Below the pieces are notes generated by a model, which was not told the origin of the DNA, ran no database searches, and worked only from the letters and a program-made list of their open reading frames with translations. From positions 414,329 to 478,328 of the forward strand of contig JAJTBO010000002.1 of NCBI GenBank assembly GCA_021286855.1: 64,000 bases of DNA, in the 5' to 3' direction. Below, piece after piece: positions 52,223 to 61,411 of this stretch (the stretch's first letter is position 1; every line of letters starts with the position of its first letter). This stretch comes from Hyphomicrobiales bacterium. Its GTDB lineage: Bacteria > Pseudomonadota > Alphaproteobacteria > Rhizobiales > Ancalomicrobiaceae. The position numbers and the translations under genes were made by a program.

Positions 52223-53251
52223 TCAAAGGCGTCGCGCCACGACCTGCATTCCGAATGTCAGAACCTCTGCGCTGCCTCGATCCTTGGCGACCAGACCGTC
52301 GAGAATTTGCAAGTTGAGGCCGATCATCCATTGTTCGGCGGCCGTCAGGGTCGTGCCGCAATAGGTTTCGGCCATACTGGGGACCCGCCTCAGCTCCTGG
52401 GCGACATAGTCGAAATAGTTTCCGTTCTCGGCCATTTCTTCGATCTTCATGCCGAAGGCGCCGAGATGATGCTCATAGAAATAGCGATTGAAGCCGGTCG
52501 CGTAATGGTAGGGCGCGAAATGCGTCAAACTGCAGAACGGGGCCGTGAGGATCAGGACGCCACCGGGCTTCAACAGGCGCGCCATCTCCCGTAGCGCAGG
52601 CACAGGATCCGGCAGATGTTCCAAGACCTCGGTGCACAAGATCGCGTCGAAGGAGGCGTCGGGCTCCGGTATCGAGGTGATGTCGCATTTTATATCGATG
52701 CGCGAAGTGTCCCACTGGCCCGTCTGGAGGCCCCGGTCGTCGCCGGCGCCGTCGTATTCCGCCAGATCCTGCGACACATATTCGAGATGGGAACAAAAAC
52801 GACGAAACTGACATTCTCCCGCGCCGGCATCGAGCAGACGCGATCCGGCAGGAACGGCGGCCAACTTGCGTTCGAGCCAGGCTTCGCGGAAGGCGGCGTT
52901 CCCGGTTCCTGCGCCCTCGGAGGAGAACGGAGGAGTCGTCTCGCTTCGCGCGTTCGTTCCCCAGAGCGTCCGAAATACGGTCTCGGGGTGCCGAGCGAGA
53001 AAGTCGCGCACTTCGCGATCTGCAAACAGGCGCGGCAAGACTTCGTCGCGCATTGCGCCGGCGGTGGGCGCTTCGGCTCGGTCGGCGACCACGAAGTCGG
53101 TGAGAAGCCCGAGTCTGGCGGTCAGGTAGGCTCGGACCGGAGGCGTGGAAACCAATTTGCCGATGACCGCATTCGTGCGCTTGGCGACGGAGCGCCTGAG
53201 ACGGGACCCCAAGCTGCGGGTGCGTTCGACGGGGCTCTTGTCGGCAGTCAT
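52223..53251 (-). CDS. class I SAM-dependent methyltransferase
   Basis: A 342-residue protein. The last 200 residues are a class I methyltransferase: SAM motif LLDAGAGECQFRRF, then DITSIPEPDASFDAILCTEVLEHLPDP and RLLKPGGVLILTAPF. The N-terminal 130 residues are basic and lack a recognised domain. Target unknown; context suggests sugar or lipid-linked glycan methylation. The ATG at 53251 (MTADKSP) was preferred; further in-frame Mets lie upstream at 53281 and 53320. Confidence 0.8.
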   Translation of the reverse strand: MTADKSPVERTRSLGSRLRRSVAKRTNAVIGKLVSTPPVRAYLTARLGLLTDFVVADRAEAPTAGAMRDEVLPRLFADREVRDFLARHPETVFRTLWGTNARSETTPPFSSEGAGTGNAAFREAWLERKLAAVPAGSRLLDAGAGECQFRRFCSHLEYVSQDLAEYDGAGDDRGLQTGQWDTSRIDIKCDITSIPEPDASFDAILCTEVLEHLPDPVPALREMARLLKPGGVLILTAPFCSLTHFAPYHYATGFNRYFYEHHLGAFGMKIEEMAENGNYFDYVAQELRRVPSMAETYCGTTLTAAEQWMIGLNLQILDGLVAKDRGSAEVLTFGMQVVARRL

Positions 53252-53618
53252 TCGCCTGTTCCAGGTCGGGACCCGCGGCATCCGTAGGTCGGTTGATCGT
53301 GCGGTCCGTCCACCGTGCACAGAACGTCGAAGTTCATTCTCTCGGATCTGAGATGGTCGGGGAGCGCGGCATGTCGAGATGCTTGTGCACGATGTGCGGC
53401 TTCGGTCTATATCGCATTGCGCGAGAAAGCAATCGCTTTCTCAGGTGCAATCTCTCGTCGAAACAAGTACTCATCCGAACATGAACATTTCCGACGCAGA
53501 ATAAAATGATCAACAAGCAGTTGACGCCATATATATTTCGCACCCAAAATTGCTGAGACCGTTGGGGTGGACCAATGTGTCCCGACCCTGCGAGATGGAG
53601 AGAACGGGCGTGGCCCGT
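53252..53618. other. gene-free gap, AT-rich in part
   Basis: A 367-base gap between two minus-strand genes. The part at 53480-53560 is clearly AT-rich (for example ATATATATTT at 53531-53540) and may hold the promoter for the methyltransferase gene. Only short overlapping frames without ribosome sites are present. Confidence 0.45.
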
Positions 53619-54584
53619 TCAGCCTCCGACGAGCCGGATACGCCTCAGGAAACGATGCAGTCTGCTTCGTTTCCGTGGTTGTCCGTCCGAGCCGGTCGAG
53701 GTCAGCCTCGCCGCGAAGTCGTCGAGCCACCGAGCCGCATCGGCGACGGCGGCGTATTTCGTCCGCAGCTGAGCGATGATGTCGAGCGCGCCCGGAATCG
53801 CTGCGGCGGTCTCCGGATCGAGGGGCGCGCGATGAAACATCGCGGCCACCGCCGCCGTCCGCCGGTCCGGCGCCGGAAGGCCGCATGTATGGGCGATGTT
53901 TTCCGAGCTCAGCATCACCAGTTTGTCGGTGAAATTCACCGTTCGCGAGATGCTGGTCGGCACCTCGCGGTAAATCAACAGAGGCTCCGGCAGATTGGCG
54001 ACTTCATGATCGCGTGCAATCCGGCACCAGAGCTCGTAGTCCTCCGGCGGTTGCCGCTTCGGATCGGTGGTGTAGAGGCCGACGTCATCGAGCGCGCTCC
54101 TCCTGATCATGACCGAACCATGGACGAAGAAGTTGTCGAAGAGCAGTTGGAATTTGAGCGTTGCGTCATCGCAAGGGTGGTCATGTCCCCGCTCCGTGGG
54201 CTCGTCGCCAACCCAGATCGTCGAGCGTGTGCCCAGTAGACAGCAGTCCGGATGCGAACGCAGATAGGCGACCTGCTTTTCGAAACGAGTAGGTAACGAT
54301 ATGTCGTCGTGGTCGTGACGTGCGAGAAATTCGCCTGACGCCAAGAGTATGGCTTGATTGAGCGAGGCGGCCAATCCGCGATTTTCCTGGCGAAATATTT
54401 TAATTCTCGGGTCTTCATAGCTCGAAATGATCGAGTAGGTATCGTCCGTGGAGCCATCATCGACAATGATGATCTCGAAATCGGAAAATGTTTGGGAAAG
54501 AATGCTGTCCAAAGCCTTCGCGACGTAATTCGACCCGTTGTATACAGCGAAGATGACCGAAACGGTCGGCTTGTCAGTGCTCAT
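53619..54584 (-). CDS. glycosyltransferase family 2
   Basis: A 321-residue GT2 enzyme: VSVIFAVYNGSNYVAKALDS, IIIVDDGSTDDT, ENRGLAASLNQAI, and metal-binding ARHDHDDISLPTR, with the ED motif in QPPEDYELWCRIA. It is paralogous to the GT2 at 57435-58376 (shared RxDHDD and FVHxSVMxRR patterns). Likely adds a sugar to an exported polysaccharide or O-antigen. The ATG at 54584 follows GGATGGATG. Its DNA is slightly less GC-rich than the housekeeping genes. Confidence 0.88.
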   Translation of the reverse strand: MSTDKPTVSVIFAVYNGSNYVAKALDSILSQTFSDFEIIIVDDGSTDDTYSIISSYEDPRIKIFRQENRGLAASLNQAILLASGEFLARHDHDDISLPTRFEKQVAYLRSHPDCCLLGTRSTIWVGDEPTERGHDHPCDDATLKFQLLFDNFFVHGSVMIRRSALDDVGLYTTDPKRQPPEDYELWCRIARDHEVANLPEPLLIYREVPTSISRTVNFTDKLVMLSSENIAHTCGLPAPDRRTAAVAAMFHRAPLDPETAAAIPGALDIIAQLRTKYAAVADAARWLDDFAARLTSTGSDGQPRKRSRLHRFLRRIRLVGG

Positions 54585-55038
54585 TTCATCCATCCGCCAT
54601 AGTATATGCGAGAGGTCGCACTTTCGACCGGCGACTTCGAGGCAGCTCTTATCAGCCACATCAGTCGAGATAAAGCGCCCTCTTCCGCGTCATTCATTCA
54701 GTCGCGCTGATCTGCCCCACCGAGTGGTCCAGTTCGAGTGTTAGTTCAGGGTCTGCCTCAGCACCAGGGCGGGCGTCGAAGCTGTTCGGGGTTGCGCAGG
54801 CGCCCGCCCTGACGGCGTCGCGCGGCGGATGTCGACCCTGCTCGGACGACGGGGACCGCGTCCGATCGGTCGAGGCTTGGAACGTCGCTTCTCTCCGCCG
54901 GTTCGCGTCGGCGCGACGCCGCTCTCTTCCGGTTCCGGAGGTCATCACGTGGCCTGAGCCTTGGACTTTCGACGGCGCCTCGCCTATAACGGTCTGGCCC
55001 GAGCCGTGTGCTCGTACGAACGATTCACGGTTTCGGCG
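54585..55038. other. divergent gene-free region of the glycan cluster
   Basis: A 454-base region between the divergent GT2 (minus) and GT4 (plus) genes. It should hold both promoters; I see no clear consensus elements and no gene with a credible ribosome site. Confidence 0.45.
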
Positions 55039-56397
55039 ATGCGTATTCTCCTCTGCTGCGAATTCTACTATCCGAGCGTCGGTGGTGTGCAGGTCGTGAT
55101 GCGGCAAATCGCCGAACGACTGGTCGCCGCCGGCCATGAGGTCGTAGTGGCGACTTCGGCTCTTTCCAATCGCGACTTCCAAGTTCTGGCGGGTGTGGAG
55201 ATCGTCGAGTTCAAGGTCGCGGGAAATCTCGTGACCGGCTTGAAGGGCGAAGTAGAGCGTTATCGCGATTTCGTTCGGACGTTCCCGGGCGACGCCCTGC
55301 TCGTCAAGGCCGCACAACAATGGACCTGTGACGCGCTGTGGCCGATCCTCGACCAGATCAAAATGCGAAAAGTCTTCATACCTTGTGGTTTCTCGGCGTT
55401 CTACGTCGAGTCTTTCGCCGGGTATTTCCAGTATCTGCGTGAAGCTCTGAAGAAGTGGGATCATCTGATCTTCTATGCAGACAACTACCGAGACGTGGAG
55501 TTCGCTCGCTCGATCGGAATGGAGCGCCGGTCGATCGTTCCGAACGGCGCGGACGAACGGGAGTTCGATGGCGCCGTCGGCGGAACCGAGATTCGTGCCA
55601 AACTCGGCATCGCCGACGAGTCCTTCGTATTTCTCACGGTCGGAAGCCTGACGGGCTCAAAAGGGCATCGCGAAATACTCGAAGCCTTCGCCCTGCTCGA
55701 AACGGGAGGGCGTGCGACGACGCTCGTTCTCAACGGCAACATCCCTTCTCCTGCGTCGGTGGCGTCGGACGACGATGGCCGATCGGAGGCCTCCTTTCTC
55801 GCCAGAGCCTCGCGCTGGCGTCGTGCGATGAAGGCGTCGATCCGCTCCACCCGCCGCCGCCTCGCCTACCGGCTCGGCCTCCGCGCCACGCCCGGCGACG
55901 CTCCGAAGGTCGATCCGTTCGTCCATTGGCCCGCCCAGGCCGAGGCGCAGCCGGGCAAACAGGTGTTGATCGTCGATCTCGAACGCGCAGATCTGGTTTC
56001 GTTGTTTCGGAGCGCCGATCTCTTCGTCTTCGCTTCCAACATCGAATATTCGCCGCTCGTCCTCTACGAGGCCGCCGCCGCCGGCCTGCCCTTCGTGACG
56101 GTGCCGGTCGGCAACTCTTTGGAGATCGCCGCTTGGACCGGCGCGGGCGTGCTCTGCCCGGCTCCTGTCGACGCCACCGGCTTCACACGGGTCGACCCTG
56201 CGGTCTTGGCGAAGGCGATGGGCGCCCTCATGGCCGATCCCGACGCCCTCGCCGAACTGGGCGCGACCGGCCGCGAACGTTGGCGGCGCCACTTCACGTG
56301 GCAAGGGATCGCAGAACAGTACGAGGGGATTCTCGAGGGGCGCGAGATTTCCGCCGAGGACTTCCGCCGCGACACCGCGACCGTCCGCGTCCTGTGA
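55039..56397 (+). CDS. glycosyltransferase family 4 (GT-B fold)
   Basis: A 452-residue GT4-type enzyme. N-terminal acceptor domain: ILLCCEFYYPSVGGVQVVMRQIAERL; linker signals VPNGADEREF; donor domain FLTVGSLTGSKGHREILEAF and the EX7E-type stretch EYSPLVLYEAAAAGLPFVTVP. Between about 250 and 325 there is an unusual basic insert (ASRWRRAMKASIRSTRRRLAYRL) not needed for the fold. It builds a glycan on a nucleotide-sugar donor in the cytoplasm. The ATG at 55039 gives MRILLCCEF. Confidence 0.87.
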   Translation: MRILLCCEFYYPSVGGVQVVMRQIAERLVAAGHEVVVATSALSNRDFQVLAGVEIVEFKVAGNLVTGLKGEVERYRDFVRTFPGDALLVKAAQQWTCDALWPILDQIKMRKVFIPCGFSAFYVESFAGYFQYLREALKKWDHLIFYADNYRDVEFARSIGMERRSIVPNGADEREFDGAVGGTEIRAKLGIADESFVFLTVGSLTGSKGHREILEAFALLETGGRATTLVLNGNIPSPASVASDDDGRSEASFLARASRWRRAMKASIRSTRRRLAYRLGLRATPGDAPKVDPFVHWPAQAEAQPGKQVLIVDLERADLVSLFRSADLFVFASNIEYSPLVLYEAAAAGLPFVTVPVGNSLEIAAWTGAGVLCPAPVDATGFTRVDPAVLAKAMGALMADPDALAELGATGRERWRRHFTWQGIAEQYEGILEGREISAEDFRRDTATVRVL

Positions 56398-56414
56398 GGG
56401 GCGTCGATACGAGT

Positions 56415-56439
56415 CCGCCGCGAGCATCGCCCGCGGCGG
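56415..56439. terminator. terminator between convergent glycan genes
   Basis: CCGCCGCG (56415-56422) pairs with CGCGGCGG (56432-56439) around a 9-base loop. It starts 17 bases after the GT4 stop and lies before the convergent fucosyltransferase stop (56495), so it can serve both. Confidence 0.6.
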
Positions 56440-56494
56440 CTTCACCGATGCATGCGCGGCGCTTTCCCTCCCGGCAGATGCGACGCGCCCGGGG

Positions 56495-57349
56495 TCAGAC
56501 GCGGATCCAGCGGTCGGGAATGAGGTCGCGGGTGTCGAGGTCCCCTCCGGCGAACCAGCGCCTCGGCGCCACGACGCGCACGTCGGGTCGCGGATCGAGC
56601 CAGGCCGCCCACCAGCTGAACGTCGAGTTGGCGATGACATGCGCCCGGCAAGCGGCCATGAGGTGCATGTCCTCGGCGTCGCGGCGGTCGGCGCTTCGTT
56701 CGACGAATTCGGCCGCGCCCGGCAGGCGGAGATTGGCGCGCGCCCAGTCGGGATCGTCGGAGAAGACGAAGAAGCGGGGCGCGCTCATCCCTTCCGCCGC
56801 GACCGCGACGGACCGTTCGTACCAGTCGAGCGAGCAGGTGCCATGGAACGCCGCGGCGGCAGGGTTGGTGACGTAGTCGCCGCGCCGGACGTGGACGGAG
56901 ACCGATTCGCTTCCCTCGATCGCGTCGAAGACCGCGCGTCGGTGTGCGGTCATCGGTCGGACGAGCGCGAAGTCGGCGCGGATCCGGTCGGCCACGTCGA
57001 CGAAATATCGCTCGCTCTGCCAGTAGCCGACCATGCGGGCGGGCGAAGCGAGATCGAGGATCGCAGGATCGAAGACGAAGGCCTTCTCGTTCACATTGCA
57101 TTCGCCGCGCAGCGCGCGGCGCAGGCGGCCGAAGATTCCCTTGCCACGCGCGAAACTCGGGCCGTCGACGTCAGGAACGAGACCCTCGGCAAGGACGAAC
57201 TGATCGAGGCCATAGGCGTGGGCCCGGTAGTTCGCCATCGACGTGAGATCGAGGCCGAGCGGGCAACCGGCCTTCAGCGCCGCTCGCCGCGCCGCCGCAT
57301 ATTGGAACATCTGATTGCCCAGACCGCCGATGATGTTGGCTACGATCAT
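56495..57349 (-). CDS. alpha-1,2-fucosyltransferase-like GT11
   Basis: A 284-residue GT11 enzyme. The N-terminus MIVANIIGGLGNQMFQYAAA and the donor-binding HVRRGDYV are hallmarks of the family, with FFVFSDDPDWARANL and ANSTFSWWAAWL near the end. Bacterial GT11 enzymes transfer fucose from GDP-fucose to galactose in O-antigens or capsules, sometimes mimicking host blood-group antigens. Fucose supply genes (gmd, fcl) are not in this window. The length is typical. Confidence 0.9.
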   Translation of the reverse strand: MIVANIIGGLGNQMFQYAAARRAALKAGCPLGLDLTSMANYRAHAYGLDQFVLAEGLVPDVDGPSFARGKGIFGRLRRALRGECNVNEKAFVFDPAILDLASPARMVGYWQSERYFVDVADRIRADFALVRPMTAHRRAVFDAIEGSESVSVHVRRGDYVTNPAAAAFHGTCSLDWYERSVAVAAEGMSAPRFFVFSDDPDWARANLRLPGAAEFVERSADRRDAEDMHLMAACRAHVIANSTFSWWAAWLDPRPDVRVVAPRRWFAGGDLDTRDLIPDRWIRV

Positions 57350-57434
57350 GTCTGTTCTCTTCGAGGAGGGGTTCGGAACCGTGGGCGGCCGCCGCCGTCT
57401 TCACGGGTTCGGCAGGCGTCGTCGACAATGCTTC

Positions 57435-58376
57435 TCAGCGTCCGAGGATGCCGGCCAAAGGGGTGAGGAAACGGCGCCGGAGGCTTCGGCGGCGAATGCG
57501 GGCGATCCAGAATTCCGCTCTCCGAGTCGCTTCGTCCGTCTCCTCGTCGCGGTCGATCTTCTCGGCCACGTCGCGCAGGATCGCACTCATCCGGCCGATC
57601 GACCAACGACTGCCGCGGGCCGGCGGCTCCTTGCGGGCAAAGGCGTGGATCGCCGCCAGATCGGGGTCGTCGAGGGGGAGACCGGCCGCCGCCGCCAGAT
57701 TGGCGGTGAGCCGACGTCGAATGCGATCTTCGAACGACGTCGTGCGCATGATGCTGCCGCTTCGCTCGACGTAGATCATCAGGGAATCTTCGAGATTGGC
57801 CATGCGGCCGCGACCGTTCAGGCGCGACCAGAGGTCGAAGTCTTCGGGTTGGCGGTCGTGCTCGGTGGCGTAGCCGCCGACGTCGAGGACGGCCTCTCTT
57901 CGCATCATCACCGAAGGATGCACGAAGGGACACGAGAAGTTCAGCTCCATACGGATCGCGCCTGAGGTCGTCACCGGGCGGTGGCGGCGTCCGGTCGGCC
58001 CGGACTCGTCGTGAATGTCGGCCTGGGCGCCGAGGACGACGAGGTCGGGTTCGCGCGCGAAACGTTCGACCTGACGGGCCAGTCTGGTCGGCCGCGACAG
58101 GTCGTCGTGGTCCTGGCGGGCGATCAACGGAGCGCGGGCGAGTTCGAGGCCGACGTTCAGCGTTCCCGCCAAGCCGCGGTTGGCATGGCGATGGAAGCGG
58201 ATGCGCGGATCGCGGCGAGCCGCGACGACGGATTCGGGATCATCCGACGAACCATCGTCGATCACGATCAGTTCGAAATCGCCGAACGTCTGCGCGAGAA
58301 TCGAATCGACGGCCGCACCGAGCAAGGCGGCGCCGTTGTAGACGGGCAGCAGGACCGTGACGCTCGGCGCATTCAT
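57435..58376 (-). CDS. glycosyltransferase family 2
   Basis: A 313-residue GT2 enzyme: VTVLLPVYNGAALLGAAVDS, IVIDDGSSDDPESV, HANRGLAGTLNVGLELA, metal site ARQDHDDLSRPTR and acceptor-side QPEDFDLWSRLN. It resembles the GT2 at 53619-54584 along its length, so the two probably arose by duplication. It lies upstream of the GT11 gene on the same strand (85-base gap) and may be co-transcribed with it. Confidence 0.88.
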   Translation of the reverse strand: MNAPSVTVLLPVYNGAALLGAAVDSILAQTFGDFELIVIDDGSSDDPESVVAARRDPRIRFHRHANRGLAGTLNVGLELARAPLIARQDHDDLSRPTRLARQVERFAREPDLVVLGAQADIHDESGPTGRRHRPVTTSGAIRMELNFSCPFVHPSVMMRREAVLDVGGYATEHDRQPEDFDLWSRLNGRGRMANLEDSLMIYVERSGSIMRTTSFEDRIRRRLTANLAAAAGLPLDDPDLAAIHAFARKEPPARGSRWSIGRMSAILRDVAEKIDRDEETDEATRRAEFWIARIRRRSLRRRFLTPLAGILGR

Positions 58377-58873
58377 GCGAGGATGGTCTCTTTCATTGCG
58401 AGGACCGGGAGAATAGCGGGTCGACGAATGAAAGCCAATATCGCCAAGTCACTGCAACAACGTAATTTTCGGATGGAGGCCGCGTTGGTGCGCGTCGCAT
58501 CGAGGCGGCGAGGAAGAGGTTGCGGCCCACCGCCCCGGAGCGGCTCGGTCGGCTGGCGGGAGGAGGGGCGAGCCGTTCGCCGTTCTGGGGGCCGCAGGCA
58601 GGGTCGATCGCACATTCAGGGTCGAACCGACCCGGACCGCCCTTCCGGGACAGGGTGGCGCGCCGTCTGCTCGATGCCATGAACGAACCATCCCGCACCG
58701 GCGCTCGCCATCGCTCCAGGCGCTTTCGAGCAAGTCTCAGGCGCAGAGCTGCGGGATTTGGACGAACTCGCCTGCGGGAGACCCGGAGCGGTTCATTCTC
58801 CGAGCGAAGACGCTGTCGGAGAAAGATGGTGCCCAGGAGAGGATTGGCTCGTCGGGCTTCATTATCATTGTTT
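58377..58873. other. gene-free boundary between glycan cluster and mobile region
   Basis: A 497-base stretch with no supported gene. GC content falls sharply at about 58858-58910 (TTGTTTTTATTGCATAATTT near 58868), right beside the antirepressor fragment, which marks the probable left edge of the foreign DNA. Confidence 0.5.
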
Positions 58874-59305
58874 TTATTGCATAATTTTGATCGGGCGTCG
58901 AGTTGTGTGTACCAGTTTGGTGCCCTTCCCGGCCTCCCCGAGGACATAGCCGCCGTCCTTTCGGATCGCAGGCAGGACCACCTTCGTGATCCAGTTCTGG
59001 AACTCCTTCGCCTGCGGCTTGTCGGAGCGCATGACGAGCTTGTAGAGGCCGCTCTCGGAGATCAGGGTGAGAGTGGCTGACCCAACCTGATTTGCATCAA
59101 CCAGCTTGATGGAAACTAAGCGATCCCGCTTGAGTACGACTTTCTCTGCTACATCAAGGGACTGGAGGCGCTGTGCGACGCCAGCAACTCGGTCTCTACC
59201 GGTCCCGAACAGGATGGCGCACACATCCCGCGCCACGAACCACGGCTGGTCGTCGATGAGGGTCACTCGAACGGAGTGGCCGAGGAGGGGCTGTGATCCC
59301 CGCAA
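58874..59305 (-). pseudogene. BRO-N domain phage antirepressor, truncated
   Basis: About 143 residues of a BRO-N domain: RVTLIDDQPWFVARDVCAILF, TLTLISESGLYKLVMRSDK and KEFQNWITKVVLPAIRKDGGYVLGE, the full core of the N-terminal DNA-binding fold of phage antirepressors. After GGYVLGE the usual second domain is missing; the frame runs a further 17 odd residues into AT-rich DNA. No ATG lies at the N-terminus; TTG 59305 is the only candidate start, and the frame continues upstream into IS debris. I read it as a fragment. Confidence 0.65.
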
Positions 59306-59334
59306 TTCAGTCCATCTGACGCTAGTGCACTGCC

Positions 59335-59437
59335 TCAGGCAGAAGGTACAGGCAGGCGCCTGAGTTTGGCGAGGATGGTCTCGGCTGGCTTGGGCCAGAC
59401 GAAGGGCTTTGGATCGGCGTTCTGTTTTCGGATGTCG
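59335..59437 (-). pseudogene. IS630-family transposase C-terminal scar
   Basis: On the minus strand the frame ending at the TGA at 59335-59337 reads KQNADPKPFVWPKPAETILAK followed by LRRLPVPSA. The NxDPKPFVW box is the C-terminal signature of IS630-type transposases. Nothing of the upstream catalytic domain remains; it abuts the IS3 scar on the other strand. Confidence 0.6.
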
Positions 59438-59438
59438 G

Positions 59439-59720
59439 CGCGGCCGCCGTTTCCGCGTGTTGAACGTGATCGACGACTTCTCGCGAGAGTGCCTCACCTG
59501 TGTGTCGTCGACACGTCTCTGTCGGGCACACGGGTCGTCCTTGAGTTGGAGGCGCTGATGGCTCGGCGGGGGAAGCCTCTCATGATCGTCAGCGACAACG
59601 ACACCGAACTCGTCAGCCATGCCGTCCTGCGCTTCATCAGCCATGCCGTCCTGCGCTTCAGCGGAGCGACCCGGATCGAATGGCACTACATCGCACCGGG
59701 CGAGCCGGTCCGATCAGGAC
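59439..59720 (+). pseudogene. IS3-family transposase (OrfB) scar with frameshift and tandem duplication
   Basis: Frame one reads GRRFRVLNVIDDFSRECL at about 59440-59498. After a frameshift near 59500 the other frame continues VVDTSLSGTRVVLELEAL, MIVSDNDTELVSHAVLRF and SGATRIEWHYIAPGEP, the rve integrase core of IS3 OrfB with the catalytic Asp in SDN. A 24-base unit is exactly doubled (59613-59636 and 59637-59660), adding eight residues. The reading is lost after GEP, before the catalytic Glu. It is inactive. Confidence 0.78.
59613..59660 (+). repeat. 24-base perfect tandem duplication
   Basis: Two identical 24-base units, 59613-59636 and 59637-59660, within the IS3 transposase scar. The duplication keeps the frame but repeats the segment SHAVLRF. 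Confidence 0.9.
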
Positions 59721-59820
59721 CAACTCACGGCTGGACCAAACTTATGACCGGTAGGAAAACGGGGAGCACGTCAGTCGCGGTCTTGGAAACGAGTGCACTC
59801 AATCATGGACTGTTGAATTT

Positions 59821-59999
59821 GTAGCATTTATTCGGAGTTTTTCCAGCTTGAAAAAATGATTTTTCTAGCGTAGTAACCCAGTGGAAATCTTTGGAACGGT
59901 GGCCAAGTGTTTTAAAGCAGTGCTCTTGATGTTACCGTAGGCTGATAGTCCCCCATTTGTTTAAAACTCACTACTTTTGCCAAAAACAAGGCGGGCATA
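59821..59999 (+). promoter_or_regulatory. AT-rich leader of the acyltransferase gene
   Basis: 179 bases of clearly AT-rich DNA upstream of the acyltransferase ATG. It contains an imperfect hairpin CTTGAAAAA/TTTTTCTAG (59847-59868) and likely promoter elements. AAGGCG lies at 59988-59993, seven bases before the ATG. Confidence 0.4.
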
Positions 60000-61121
60000 A
60001 TGGAAACAAAACACTTCGAATTTATCGATGCGTTGCGCGGCTACGCAATTTTGGGGGTTATGGTCGTTCATACATCGCAAGCTGCACCAGATTTGCTTGG
60101 AGTTGGTCGCCTTCTTGTTGATCAAGGCGCGCGTGGAGTTCAGTTGTTTTTTATCGCAAGTGCTCTAACTCTTGTTCTTTCATGGAATGCCAGAAACGAT
60201 GGCGTAATTCCTTTCTATCTGCGGCGTCTTTTTCGAATCGCTCCAATGTTTTGGCTGGGTATTCTGTTTTTTTTATGTCTTGATGGCTTTGGCCCTAGAT
60301 ATTTTGCTCCTAATGGAATTGACATTTTTAGTGTATTACTTACTATTTTCTTTTTACATGGCTGGATACCGGATACGATTACGAGCGTTGTTCCTGGTGG
60401 GTGGTCGATCGCCGTGGAGATGACTTTCTATTTTGTGTTCCCGTTGTTCATGTTGTTGATACGTGGTTGGCGGTCGGCGTTTTCTTTCTTTCTATTGTCG
60501 GTTTTTCTTTCGAAAATTGTTTTTGATTATTTATGGAATCACAGGGTGGTCTACTGGCCAGATGTTTCTGATGCTCTCGTTTCAGCCTTTTTGAATTTGT
60601 GGTTCCCGACGCAGTTGCCTGTTTTTGCGGTTGGCTTCCTTCTTTTCTTTTTTATTCGGGACTGTAAAGGCTTTATCTCTAAGCCGTGGTTGAATGCGTT
60701 GTTGTTTGCCTCTGTGTTGTCCATGGTCGCGCTTGCGTTACGGCCGGAGTTGGCGGGCAAGCTTCGCTTGAATACGTATACGGCGTATGGCGTTTGCTTT
60801 AGTGTGTTCGCTTTTTGTCTTGCTGATGGTGCCGCGCGGTGGTTGGTAGTCGCTCCCGTCCGCTATCTTGGAAAAATTAGTTTTAGTGCTTATCTTTGGC
60901 ACTTTGCTGTTCTGGGGACTCTGGGGAAGTTGGCGGCGATTGGAATAAATCCGTTGAGCTTGATGACACCTACCCGTGGAACGCTTTTTTTCTTCGAATT
61001 ATTTGTCTATGTTGTTTTGGCGACCGGAATTTTGTCCGCATTAACCTATAAATTCATTGAGCGCCCAATGATCAAAGTTGGAAACAAAATCATCAGCTAT
61101 GCTGTGATCCGGCGAAGCTGA
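60000..61121 (+). CDS. acyltransferase family 3 membrane protein (O-antigen acetylase type)
   Basis: A 373-residue integral membrane acyltransferase with about ten helices. The N-terminus FIDALRGYAILGVMVVHTSQ carries the catalytic-type His and the conserved LRG box; GARGVQLFFIASALTL, FYLRRLFRIAPMFW and SIAVEMTFYFVFPLFMLL are family segments. Such proteins O-acetylate surface polysaccharides. Base composition and codon use (many A/T third positions, TTT, ATT, TTG) differ strongly from all other genes in the window, a clear sign of recent transfer. It overlaps the convergent Rha-type gene by 29 bases. Confidence 0.88.
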   Translation: METKHFEFIDALRGYAILGVMVVHTSQAAPDLLGVGRLLVDQGARGVQLFFIASALTLVLSWNARNDGVIPFYLRRLFRIAPMFWLGILFFLCLDGFGPRYFAPNGIDIFSVLLTIFFLHGWIPDTITSVVPGGWSIAVEMTFYFVFPLFMLLIRGWRSAFSFFLLSVFLSKIVFDYLWNHRVVYWPDVSDALVSAFLNLWFPTQLPVFAVGFLLFFFIRDCKGFISKPWLNALLFASVLSMVALALRPELAGKLRLNTYTAYGVCFSVFAFCLADGAARWLVVAPVRYLGKISFSAYLWHFAVLGTLGKLAAIGINPLSLMTPTRGTLFFFELFVYVVLATGILSALTYKFIERPMIKVGNKIISYAVIRRS

Positions 61122-61398
61122 TGGCCTCGGGGATCTCCTCTCCACGATCGTTGAGGGCGGTTCTCATGGTGATCGTGCCGAGCGTCCTGCGTCGAACCAT
61201 GGCGGCTATCTCAATGGGTCCAAAATTGGGCGCAATGGCCTTGGCCGAGGCGAGGAGGAGATCCTCGATGTCCCGAAGGACGTGCTTATGTTCCTTCCCG
61301 AAATAGGCGGCGACGTCCTTGCTCGTGGCGAACACGCGGGTGCCTTCGGTGTGGACGATCGGGGTGGTGGGGAGGGTCTTCGTGAGACCAGTCCCCAT
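61093..61398 (-). CDS. Rha-type phage regulatory protein, short
   Basis: A 101-residue protein with the Rha (pRha) N-terminal signature RVFATSKDVAAYFGKEHKHVLRDIEDLL. Family members are about 100-250 residues and are found next to antirepressors in temperate phages. After NFGPIEIAAM the sequence departs from the usual Rha pattern and ends EAISFAGSQHS inside the acyltransferase gene, so the 3' end may be a recombination joint. The ATG at 61398 has GACGGAG immediately before it, closer than ideal. Confidence 0.6.
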   Translation of the reverse strand: MGTGLTKTLPTTPIVHTEGTRVFATSKDVAAYFGKEHKHVLRDIEDLLLASAKAIAPNFGPIEIAAMVRRRTLGTITMRTALNDRGEEIPEAISFAGSQHS

Positions 61399-61411
61399 CT
61401 CCGTCTTTCGG

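Noticed and set aside
54694..55464. 256-codon minus-strand frame before and within the GT4 gene
   Set aside because: The second half is antisense to GT4 and the first half shows no domain or ribosome site.
59321..59686. N-terminal extension of the BRO-N protein
   Set aside because: The frame is open, but its sequence is antisense or out of frame to IS630 and IS3 transposase remnants.
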